A DNA stretch of 64,000 bases from Rotaria sp. Silwood1 (taxonomy: Eukaryota; Rotifera; Eurotatoria; Philodinida; Philodinidae). The notes under the pieces were generated by a model that made no database searches, was not told the origin of the DNA, and worked only from the letters and a program-made list of their open reading frames with translations. Of the stretch, positions 24,449-34,098 are shown in pieces (the first letter of the stretch is position 1; each line of letters starts with the position of its first letter). A program made the position numbers and the translations under genes. The stretch covers positions 434,001 through 498,000 of the forward strand of contig CAJNOP010000012.1 in NCBI GenBank assembly GCA_905250075.1, read 5' to 3'.

Positions 24449-27152
24449 TTAAAGAATAATACGTTCAAAATTTCGATAAACTGTTGGAGATATACTGGCA
24501 GAAAATTTATCATCGAAATCACGATATAAATCCCATTTTGAAACATCCGGTGGTGTATTTGAATTAAGATGTAACATGATTGTATTAAGTACTGACTTTC
24601 GAGCATATTGATGATTGTTATAACTATCATTTTGAGATGATGATGATATTTGTGTATATGAATAAGCATTAGATTTTGATAAACGATCATCATCATCACT
24701 ATCATCATTATCAGCACAATTGATTTCGATTGTTGGAAGTTTTATTAATACTTTTTTACGAAGACCTTTTTCATTATTCGTTGGAGCACTTGATACACGT
24801 TGAGATTTTGATAATCTGAATAATTAAGAATATTGAAAGGTATGTTTTTAGTGAATTCTCTGTATGACTGAAATGAACATAAATAGGAATGTTCATTTTT
24901 AGTTTTATTATTTTACCAGAAAGAATTTCTATGGACAACTATATGCGAATTTTTTCCGTTCAGATTTGACCCTTTAATGAATACGTATCTCCTTATTCTT
25001 TTATGCTGTATCTGCAACAAAAAGGTCATTTTGATCGGTTTTTCTATCTTTGAGAACCAGAAACAGTCAAAAGGAGAGTGTACTGTTAAAGTCTTTTCTA
25101 CCAAATTCGATTTGGGGCATATACAATAAAAATCACATGAAACTTTCAGAATATGTTGCGATTGGAGTCGACAGGTAATCATAAAATTTCCAGCTCTATA
25201 TCATTATGTTTTCGAGAAATATTTAACCAACAAGAATCAGAAATAGCTCATTTGTCAATCCAAAGTCTTTCATGGACCTTCATTCTATATATTTAATTCT
25301 TTTATTTGAAAGAGCAGGACATCAAGATGCAGAGTCTGACAGAGACTTTTTTTTAAAACTCTCACTTATTAAGGAAAGAACAGTTCACTGTTGTAAAAAA
25401 TAGTGCTCGACTTATTAAAATTATTCTTTTATATAATATTCAACAAAACTTAATCCAAAACACAGATTCTCTCATCTCATATTTAACAAGCAACTGATAA
25501 CAGAAATTATCAAAAATTTATGCAAAAAAAAAATAAGATGTCGAATAAGAACTTATGTCATCTATGAAAGTTCAAGCTTCAAGCTATCCAATCATGGATT
25601 CATCTTAATTTCGATAGTTTTTCACAAAAATTGACTTTTTTCTAAAAGATAATTATTGGAGTTTATGATAGAAAGTTGCTTTGTTTTTGCCCTAACAACA
25701 TTAGTCATTCTTAGGATTTATTTGTTGAGAGTCTTTCTCGTATTCTCCATATTTATTTTGTTATCAGATCACTAACAAAAACATTCATTCTACTAACCTA
25801 TAGTTATCTCCAAATTGATATACGAGAGAACCCATTAGAAGTTTAATCTCGGCCCGATCTCATATTTTGCTCATAGGTAGAACCTATAGTATCGATAAAA
25901 ATCCTGAAATGGTTGGTACCTGGTAAAACTGTCTTCTCCCATTATGCTCATTTTTTATGAACTTCCAGCCTCTGTTAGTATGTCACGAGAAAAATTGCAA
26001 CAAGGACTTTTGGTCTGAAAATCTCTTCGACAGTAGCTATCATGGTCTTTATGATTACTTGCAACATTCATCTAAAACGGATGATGTCTTCTTAAGATAT
26101 TAGATATCTTAAAATGGGTCTATGTGTGAAGCTCTTGTGCGACATTGACATATTTTTGGTTAACATGTTATCTCAGAATGGAAACCTTCGTTTGAACTGA
26201 AACTCATTGTTGCGATCTTTCTTGTAATATTCTGTAACAGACTGAAAGCAGAGATGAGCACAGGACAGGACATCCTGTTGTCCTGCCCTGTAGGACAGGA
26301 CGAGATTTTAATTTTTGTCCTGTCCTGCCGCCCTCCAGAACCGAGATAGCTAGCACGACAGGACAGAAGGGAAAATCTTGTCCTGTGCTCATCTCTGACT
26401 GAAAGTTCGATTTGTGAACACTCAAACGAGAATGATAAGTCGAATGACTTCCTACATTAGTCACAATGGATACGAATCTATTTAATTAGTCTCAAAATAT
26501 ATCAAAGACAATTTTAATTAAATAAAGAATCATATTACTTTTTGTGGCTGTAAAGTCCTATTAAAAAACAATAAAATCTTTTCAATAAATTTTCAAAGTG
26601 TTTTCGTTAGGAAAAATGTTATCGTAAAACTGTTCATAACATATTATCAATAATTTCTTTTCATCATAAATCCAAACGATTTTTGTTTTTGTATTTTTTA
26701 TTTTTTTGTATAAAAATTACTTACGATGATGGTTGTTTAGTTTTTAAAATAGATTTTGGTGCGAATTCTGTTGATATGATTGTATTTGTTGTTGAAATAC
26801 TCGTTGATGTAATAGTAACCGAAACAGTAGCATGATTACGCCGATTAGCAATTGATAAAACACTAGTCGGTTTTTTTCCATAGTTATCATTTTGTAATCG
26901 CATTTTCATAGTTTGTCCTATATGATTCATATATTCTTTATGTAATAGTTTATGATTGAATTGAGTTTTTACTCGATTTTTTTTGGAATATTTAATATAA
27001 TGTTCTTGACGATATCGATTTTCTGTCAATAATTGTCGTAATTTATGTTGATAGAATTTAAAATAAGATTTTTTGTATGTTGATTGTGTTTCTTCCAATG
27101 GGAATGAACATCTGTGATTATTACTACGTTCAATAATTAATGTTGTTGTCAT
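24449..27152 (-). CDS. Unrecognised basic protein, two exons around a 1.9 kb intron
   Basis: Exon 1 (27152-26725) begins MTTTLIIERSNNHRCSF and ends in phase 2 at a GTAAGT donor. Exon 2 (24815-24449), open in the matching phase after a TTATTCAG acceptor, reads LSKSQRVSSAPTNNEKG, then KKVLIKLPTIEINC, an acidic DNDDSDDD run, and a C-terminus ending in YRNFERIIL before TAA. The total is 264 residues. Exon 1 is basic and rich in Tyr, His, Lys and Gln (SYFKFYQHKLRQLL, YRQEHYIKYSKKNR) and contains FAPKSILKTKQPSS, which resembles an RVxF-like or phosphorylation-prone tail only loosely. No known domain was recognised. The intron (24816-26724) carries a repeat with a nested MITE. The clean phase match supports the model. 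Confidence 0.66.
25838..26460. repeat. Repeat element E, copy 1, interrupted by a MITE
   Basis: This segment aligns along its length with 39091-39612: shared blocks include the stretch around atagtatcgataaaaat versus atagtatagataaaaat, the stretch around gatgatgtcttctt versus gatgatttcttctt, and tgttgcgatctttcttgtaa versus tgttacgatttttcttgtga. Copy 1 is longer because a 149 nt hAT-type MITE sits at 26249-26397. Its terminal repeats are more decayed than those of copy 2. It is non-coding and lies inside the intron of the minus-strand gene at 24449-27152. Confidence 0.78.
26249..26397. mobile_element. hAT-type MITE with 19 bp TIRs and 8 bp TSD
   Basis: The element starts cagagatgagcacaggaca and ends with the exact reverse complement of those 19 bases. 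It is flanked on both sides by the 8 bp direct repeat actgaaag (26241-26248 and 26398-26405). An 8 bp duplication and TIRs beginning CAGAGATG are characteristic of the hAT superfamily. The 149 nt body has no ORF and contains several direct and inverted copies of aggacag, likely subterminal binding sites. The paralogous repeat copy at 39091-39612 has the uninterrupted site (agaccgaaagttt near 39480-39492), which is an internal empty-site control. Mobilisation would need a transposase encoded elsewhere. Confidence 0.93.
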
Positions 27153-27157
27153 GCTTC

Positions 27158-27182
27158 CTCTTCTTCTTCTTCTTCTTCTTCT
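27158..27182. repeat. (TTC)n microsatellite
   Basis: About eight TTC units lie directly upstream of the start codon of the minus-strand gene at 27152, so its transcript leader would carry a GAA-rich tract. Confidence 0.9.
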
Positions 27183-28284
27183 ATTTTTTTGATAGTAAAA
27201 GTAAATGCCGAATAGAATCGATTATATTACTTTATTTTTCGATTATGTTATAGTGTGACAGGTCACTATGATGATATTTTTTTTTTATTGATGAGAAATT
27301 GTAGTTGAATTATTTTTTTACCAAAAATCTTATAACTCTATTGCTTTTAATGGTGACTGACAAGTGTCGGAGAACAGTGGTGTAGCATAAGAAAAAAAAG
27401 AAAACTGTTGATTATGAAGCCGTTCAACTGTTAACGGATTTAACTAAAGATTGACAATTAATTGAAGAAAAAAAAATAAGAATAAAAATCAAAAAAATTC
27501 GACATCAATAACAATGATATTTTCTTTTATAGCTGTCAGGAAAAGAAATACTTGAAGGTTATTGAAAGTGGTAGTTGAATTGAATGAATTATTTTCGAGA
27601 ATTTCTATCAAAAATTATTCTATTTTGAGTATCAGAAATTATTCTATTTTGAGTATCAAAATAAGAAAAGAACAAGAAAAATAAAGTTCATTTCAATCTT
27701 TGGGTTAAATATTTGAAAATAATAGACTGAAATTTACAGTGAAACTGTAAAACAATACACAATACTGAATATTCATCGGATCAAACAGACACATTTTACG
27801 ATGTATATATAAAAAAAAAACTCTTATCTCGATTATTTTATGGGTCATTATAGTGATAAGAAAACGTTCTATAATTTTTTTAAAAAAATATATGAGCAAA
27901 ACATAAGCACGTATCTCATTAACTGACATGTCCTTATTTTTCTCTTATGATTTGAAATCATCTATTGAACATACGTTTCTTTTCTCAACTCAATAAAGTT
28001 TTCTCATTGATGATTATCTTTTCTCTAAAATCAAAATCCATGTAAATAATTATTTTTGTTTTAAGATAATAAAGAGATTAATTTTTTGTTCTTAGGAATT
28101 CTTAATTGACATGTATTGTCGTGTTTTCATTCAAAGTTACATGGAAAATCCAAAACAAGACAGTGTCATCTATTGAAACTTTATAAGATGATTCTCACCA
28201 ATAAAATATCTTGATTTATTTTTTTATTTATTCGTTCGAACACTCAATTTGATTCTCAATAACCTACATAGAAATACAAACATT
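27183..28284. other. Intergenic; one 24 nt tandem duplication
   Basis: No gene seen. A 24 nt unit differing by one base is repeated head to tail at 27611-27634 and 27635-27658 (attattctattttgagtatc is the shared core). The right end is the presumed promoter of the CMC4 gene. Confidence 0.6.
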
Positions 28285-28553
28285 ATGAATAAAGACAACG
28301 ATCAACAAACAGAATTTTGTCAAAAATTTGCTTGTGATTTACAGACATGTCTTAATAGTAAGAAAACTATAATACTAAAGATTTAACTCATTGAAAAAAA
28401 ACAAACAAACAAAACTTTCTAGAACATACATACAATCCAGAGAAATGTGACAAAATCTTGGACCAACTAAAACAATGTTGTTTAGAACATGGTACACAAA
28501 GTCCTGTTGTTTGTTCTGGTTTTCCTATTTCCAAATCTTCATCATCAAAATAA
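28285..28553 (+). CDS. CMC4: CMC4-like twin CX9C mitochondrial protein
   Basis: Exons 28285-28357 and 28423-28553 flank a 65 nt intron (GTAAGA...TTTCTAG, phase 1) and encode 67 residues. The protein carries the cysteine pattern of CMC4 (p8MTCP1): FCQKFACDLQTCLN, then KCDKILDQLKQCCLEHG and VVCSGF. The CQKxACxxQxCL start, KCQxxIxxLxxCC centre and VVCSGF end are, from family knowledge, diagnostic, and human CMC4 has nearly the same length (68). Such proteins are imported into the mitochondrial intermembrane space and oxidised by Mia40 into a disulphide-linked helical hairpin. The C-terminus is a short Ser/Lys tail. The gene is too small and split to appear as one ORF. It ends 12 nt before the stop codon of the opposing gene. 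Confidence 0.93.
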
Positions 28554-28565
28554 AATTTAACTGTT

Positions 28566-28862
28566 TTATTGCATAAATTGATATTTAACTGTAGAATCAT
28601 TTTCATTTATTTCAATACTAGTATAACGATCAATAGACGATGTTTGTTCATTATCTAGAATAATATTTCGTTCTGTTTCTTGATGATATTTAGTTTTTAG
28701 ATGTCGTTTATAAAAATAATACATTATAGTTAAACATATAAGAACAATTGGTATAAGAAGAATACCAATAATCGAGATGATTTTTGAATGAATATGAATA
28801 AAATGTCTTCGATCGGTAGATAGTGTTGTATTAGAAATTGGAAAAAAGGATGAATTCTGCAT
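28566..28862 (-). CDS. Small single-pass membrane protein or last exon of a larger one
   Basis: The open frame gives 98 residues: a short N-terminal Ser/Asn/Thr segment, one strong transmembrane helix (IISIIGILLIPIVLICLTIMYY cut at about residues 29-50), a basic stop-transfer flank (KRHLKTKYH) and a 45-residue acidic, Ser/Thr-rich cytosolic tail. This looks like the end of a type I receptor-like protein. The sequence just before the second codon reads tttatgcag, a good acceptor, so the ATG may be intronic and the exon may begin at 28856. Upstream, 28863-29016 holds a signal-peptide-like start (MKKLLFLFFINV) and a Cys-containing stretch, but with an in-frame stop. I do not recognise the family. 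Confidence 0.5.
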   Translation of the reverse strand: MQNSSFFPISNTTLSTDRRHFIHIHSKIISIIGILLIPIVLICLTIMYYFYKRHLKTKYHQETERNIILDNEQTSSIDRYTSIEINENDSTVKYQFMQ

Positions 28863-29741
28863 AAAACATGATGAAATTATTCAATTTTGAGGCGCCAATC
28901 TATTTTACATATCAACTGGACAGTAATTCTATGTTCTTTTATTTGACAATAAATATAAACTTATATATCGACATTGATAAAAAATAAAAACAATAATTTT
29001 TTCATATAATACGAAAACGTCTTGAAAATACGATTTTTGAGTTGAATTGATAATCTATAGTATGATTATGAACATTTCAAATATGGAATTGTGTAAAATT
29101 GCAAGAATATCTTTGGATATTTCCATGAATATTCAGCCACAAAAATTAAATAGTGAAAAATCGCAAACATTTCTGATTGTTAGAGAGATAGTGTGAAATT
29201 TGCACCCATTCCACGAATCATAACAGGCGTTGTTGTTGATATACGATTACAGACAGTATATCAATAATGAGCTCATTGTAATACATTAACTAATTCTTTA
29301 TTGCATTTATGAAACATTAACTAAAAGCAGAGTTCTCAAAATATATAGAATAAAATAATTTTCCTGTAATTATCAACAATAGCTATACCATGGTTTACAG
29401 TTTAATTCCACAGCGATTATGATTATAGCTTTTGTATCGCATCTACGGAAGTTTTGAGCTATGATGAAAAAAAGTGTCTGTTAAAGATATTGCTTCGAAG
29501 TATCTATGAACTTTAAACAAGCTATCATTTTATATAAAATGTATTATCTACGTCGTTAAGAATCACAATCCTTTGAGGTTAAAAAAAACAAACGTTGACT
29601 CGCCCTTCGCACATAATAAAAAAATCATAAGTTCACAACATATACAAAAGACAGACAACAAAAAGATTGTCATAAGATATCTATCATTATCTTTTAAAAC
29701 ATACACATAAACAATATTTTCAATAGAATAAACGAATAAAT
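28863..29741. other. Intergenic, possible broken upstream exon
   Basis: The minus strand at about 29016-28885 reads a possible signal peptide, a TAA stop and then an open stretch with two cysteines (CQIKEHRITVQLIC) in the same frame. No other feature was found between here and the end of the GH13 gene. Confidence 0.4.
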
Positions 29742-32700
29742 TCAATTCGATACAAGTGTTTCTTCTATACTTCTTTTCACTTGATATACAAAAATTCTAG
29801 TTGAATGATCTTTAAAATCTTCAATAATTAATTTATTATGTTCGATTATATATTCTTTATCATTATTAAGCCATTCATACCATTTACCATTACGTGGAAT
29901 ATTCAATATTTCATATTTCTCATATGTTATTGGTGACCAATTACAAATAATAATAACATGATCACCCTGATTATGTGTATCATAAATAGGTGGATTCCAT
30001 CGATGCCAAGCTAAGATAAAATCATTTTCATTTTCAAATATAAATTCAATATTTGGACTTGTAAAAGCTGAATTTAATTTTTGTAATTGAATAACATCTT
30101 TATAAAATTGTAGTTGTTCTTTATTAATAGCATTTGAATTATCTTCTCGATCTTCAATTAATGACCAATCAATTTTTGCTACACCTGGTGTTTTTTCTTT
30201 ATATTCACCAATTTCTGCACCCATCCAAATCATCATCAGACCAAATGATGTTGCTTGAATTGTCAATGCCATACGTACACGACGAAATGCCTCTTCATCA
30301 AATATTTGATGTTCTTTGCCTAAAGAAAAAAACAAAAACAAAAGCAAAAATCAATAAATTCAACAACGCGACTTCTAATAAAATTATTTAGTTTTCTTTT
30401 CTGCGTACCAAGATCGACTAATAAACGATTATGATCATGATTTGATTGATAATTAACAACATCAGTAATATTTTTATATCCTTGTCGACGAGCATCAATT
30501 ACATCTTTGAGTTCATTTAACTTTGGTGATTCATTAGCTATAGATTCACGTAATTTTAAATAGAAACTATCATGCCAAATACCATCCATAGGACCACCAT
30601 TAGATATAACATGTTCTGGTCCATCAGGTAAATATTCACCAACACAATAAAATTCTGTTCCGAAACCACTACATAGAAAAACCGAAATGAGATTTTTTTT
30701 TTAGTAAAACAGAAAATATTGATTTGTTACCGTTCTCGAGCTTGTTGTTTTATTTCTTGTACGAGAATTTTAAGAAATTCATCATTAGCTATTTGAGTTG
30801 CTGCATCAAAACGTATGCCTAGGAGAAAGAAAAACTTTATTGAATCTATATAGATATATGATTTTAATAATATACCATCAATATGAAATTCATTAATAAA
30901 ATATTTAATAGATTCACCAATATATTTTCTTGCTGGCCAAATCTTATATTTTTCATCGTATTTTTCATAATTCCATTCCTTTATTTTTTTTTTAATAAAA
31001 AGAAAATTTAATAACTAAATGATAATAATACTAACTTACTGGTCCCCAACACCAAACTGGATCTTTTGGTGCATGATGAAACCTATTTTAAAATAATATT
31101 TAGAAACATTTTAAAAAAAACTCATTTATCGTATTTACCAATAGTCATGATCAATTGCAGTATATGGTGCAGAAATATCACACTGAAAATAATCAAAATA
31201 TGGTCTATTTAATAAGAAAGTATTATTTTCTAAAATCTCAATTTAACAAGCATTTTAACGAAATGTAGCTTTTAAAATTTAACAGAAAAATCTATTACTG
31301 ATTTTGTTTTCACTCTTAGCAATAGTTATTCAATATGTTATATTCAACAAGAATGGAGAAAAATTGCAAGGACATATTCCTTGAAACAATTAAATTGATT
31401 CAAAATAATATATTAAGACTTTACATGCGATCAATTGGTTGTACAGTATCTATATTTAACCGAAAACAAAAAGATGATTACATTTTCTGAAATTTTATTT
31501 ATTAGAAAATCTAAGACATAAATCTATTTCTTATTCTAGAATTCTAAAGATAATTTAGAAGTCTTTTTTCTGAAAACTTCTAAATTTTTTTTAGTAATAT
31601 CTAAAGATTTGTAAAAGTCATATTTTTACTTACATGATTATAAACACCATCCATAATAACTCGAATTCCATTTTTATGAAATGCATCAATCATTTCTTTC
31701 AGGTCAGCACTTGTTCCGTATGTACTTTGAATTGCAAAATGATATCTTGGTGTATAACCCCATCCGATTTGTCCAGGAAATTCTTTTACTGGCATAATTT
31801 CCACTAAAGCAAAAGGAAAAATTAATACCAACTTACGAAGGAACGTTCTCAAGTGTCCAATCGTTTTTTTGATCGAGATTTCATTCAGATGAGAGACTCT
31901 GATGAGTAACGTCAAATTTTAATATAATTCGATTGTCGGTGCCTTTGTTCTTTAGGTATCGAATGTTTACTGAGTGTCTGAACTGAAACCCATGTACCTC
32001 CTCAGATCACTATGCAAATCGAGTATCGAGTCCCGACTTCAAACTTATCAGAAACAAAACTCTCAACAGTAGTAGTTCACTTATTTTAGTGCTTCACATC
32101 CGGATATATCAGTATATGAGGGATGATTGCATTTCGTATGAGAAAATTTTTGTCATTCATATCTCAAAATAGGACATACAAAAATTAGTTTAACTTTCGC
32201 AATGAAGTAATGTTATTGAGAGGCTTATTTGCGGAAAGTTTCAAGTTGAAACTCGAAATTCAATTTTCATGTTGATCTGAAAATGTTCACAGGTAGAATC
32301 TGCCAGGTTCAAAAATTTTGGACTTAAGGGTCACTAACTGCAGGTCTTTGTTAAAAAAGTTTAGTAAAAATTTGATTTGTCAAGAACGAAGACTCAGAGA
32401 ATGGAATGATTTTAGGTTTTGATACAACTCACCGTAGCTTATGATTCGATGTGAATAAAGTCTCCATAGGAGGGAGGCGATCGGACACTGAGGAATGTTG
32501 CCTTGTTATTGTTTCTTTGTAATCCGTTTACCTGCTGTGATACCTAATTGAACAAAATAATCGATTTTAGCTGTTATATTTGTAAACTTTTCTGCAAAAT
32601 CTCCAATATGAATTTCATAGATAATTAGCTTTTCGTTTGGAACTAATGGAACATGATTATCATATTTCCATTCATATTCATCGACGATTCTTTTTCCTTG

Positions 32701-33246
32701 AAGTATCAATGAATAGAAAAAAAATCAATACGTCAATGTTTTTTTTGCTTCTTACCATTTTTAAAAATAAGTACACCAACTGATCGAAAAGAATCATCTG
32801 AACCACGTTCATCAACTTCAGTTGCATATGGATCAACAAATGTATACCAAACTTCTGTAAAAGTTATTTCTTCTTCTCGTTTTCTATTTCGTTCTTTTAC
32901 TTCTTCAACTAGTTTATCATGTTCATTTTGAAGATATTTTCGAGCTTGTTCATTTTCTTCTGATGCTATAAAAGAAAAGAAATACTTTTTTAAAAAAAGA
33001 ATTAAAACATAATTGAATAGATTTTACTTTTAGTGTCATCAATATTATATTCAGGTAAAGCTGGTTCTGGTTCTGGTTCAAACCAAGATTTTGTCACTAC
33101 TTTATATTGATAATGATAAATACCTATAGAAGAATAAAATAAAAATAAAACTTGAATGAAATGAAATAAATTGTACCATCAGGTAAATCAAGTGTTGCAC
33201 GCCAATAACCATCTTGTTCATTAAATTCCATTGGAATATCAAGACC
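29742..33246 (-). CDS. GH13 alpha-glucan-active enzyme with N-terminal CBM48, 5' partial
   Basis: Eleven exons join in phase: 33246-33177, 33123-33028, 32965-32756, 32696-32532, 31803-31634, 31182-31139, 31082-31040, 30978-30876, 30818-30731, 30668-30409 and 30319-29742, giving 608 visible residues. A CBM48-like part (EQDGYWRATLDLPDGIYHY) comes first, then the barrel with all four GH13 regions, numbered from the first visible residue: DGVYNH (Asp 232), GIRFDAATQ (nucleophile Asp 305), CVGEYLPDG (acid/base Glu 341) and NYQSNHDHNRLL (Asp 408). IYEIHIGDF and ITAVEIMPVKEFPG resemble branching-enzyme or TreZ-type bacterial enzymes rather than animal amylase or GBE1. It should act on starch or glycogen alpha-glucans, with exact specificity unknown. 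No transmembrane segment is visible. The N-terminus is lost at the assembly gap. The 730 nt intron 31804-32531 may hold another repeat. Confidence 0.9.
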
Positions 33247-33266
33247 CTTTTAAGAGATAATTTATT

Positions 33267-33276
33267 NNNNNNNNNN
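33267..33276. other. Assembly gap (10 N)
   Basis: Ten Ns mark a scaffold join of unknown real length. It falls at the 5' end of the GH13 gene, so the start exon of that gene is missing or lies beyond. Order and orientation of the two sides depend on the scaffolding. Confidence 0.99.
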
Positions 33277-34098
33277 GATGGCCTACTAATCGTTGCTCCT
33301 CTTTTTGTTTAAGTTTCGTTTGACTTACCAATATAGCAAAAAAATTTTCATATGAGCTTCTCCTTATTCTCAGCAGTAAGCGCTTATTTTTCGTCTCATG
33401 ATCAATAACAATCTATACAATATGAGCAACATATATTCTATCACTCACGAGCAGAATGAAGAAAAAAATGTGTCATGTGTGTCGGATTGTGATAAACAAT
33501 CATGGGACACATAAAAAAGAGAATGGACGAACGATGCATTCCTAAAAGAAAAAAAATCATATTAGACAATAACAGCAGTACTTGTTATATCATCTCACTG
33601 CTTTTGTAATAAGAACTAATAACATCAAGTCATGTCAACATGTGTTGATTTATCTCTGATTAAAAATTGTGGCAGAAAAGAACAAGATCACCTTGTACAG
33701 TCAAAAAGTAATTTCGACTGAATACTTAAAGATTACAAAAAAATTAAATTAAAATTTTTCCAAGAAAGAGTGTTTTTGATCCGTCTGGATAAGGCATATC
33801 TTATAGAGGTTTTATATTTCTATTCCATTGATTATCTATGAATTGATCATGTAACTTTATTGCATACAATTGTTTTCTTTTTTCGATGTCTTTTTATTGT
33901 TTTTTTTTAGAAAACAAATGAGACAAATGAATGTACGTTATAAAAAAAAAGAACAGGAGAACAATGATGAATGTTTTTCCATTGCGACTAAAAAATAGCC
34001 TATTGAGAAAAGTTCGATCACCTACACAGAATGGTAATTAAAAGGACAAAGAACAACAGTCTCATTGGAAAAAAAATGTCAATGAATGGGTTGTACAT
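33277..34098. other. Region between the gap and the VDAC gene
   Basis: No supported gene. A minus-strand GTAAGT donor follows a short open stretch near 33390-33345 and could belong to a lost 5' exon of the GH13 gene, but no family similarity shows it. Confidence 0.4.

Noticed and set aside
24409-24717. 102-codon minus-strand ORF rich in Met, Ile and His
   Set aside because: It overlaps in another frame the exon 24815-24449, which joins in phase with exon 1 and has normal composition.
31804-32531. Possible inverted repeat in the GH13 intron
   Set aside because: Only short matches (cctcct, atcga-like) between the ends could be found; not strong enough to call.
33340-33420. Minus-strand open stretch ending at GTAAGT beyond the assembly gap
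   Set aside because: Could be an upstream GH13 exon, but shows no CBM48 similarity and is short.
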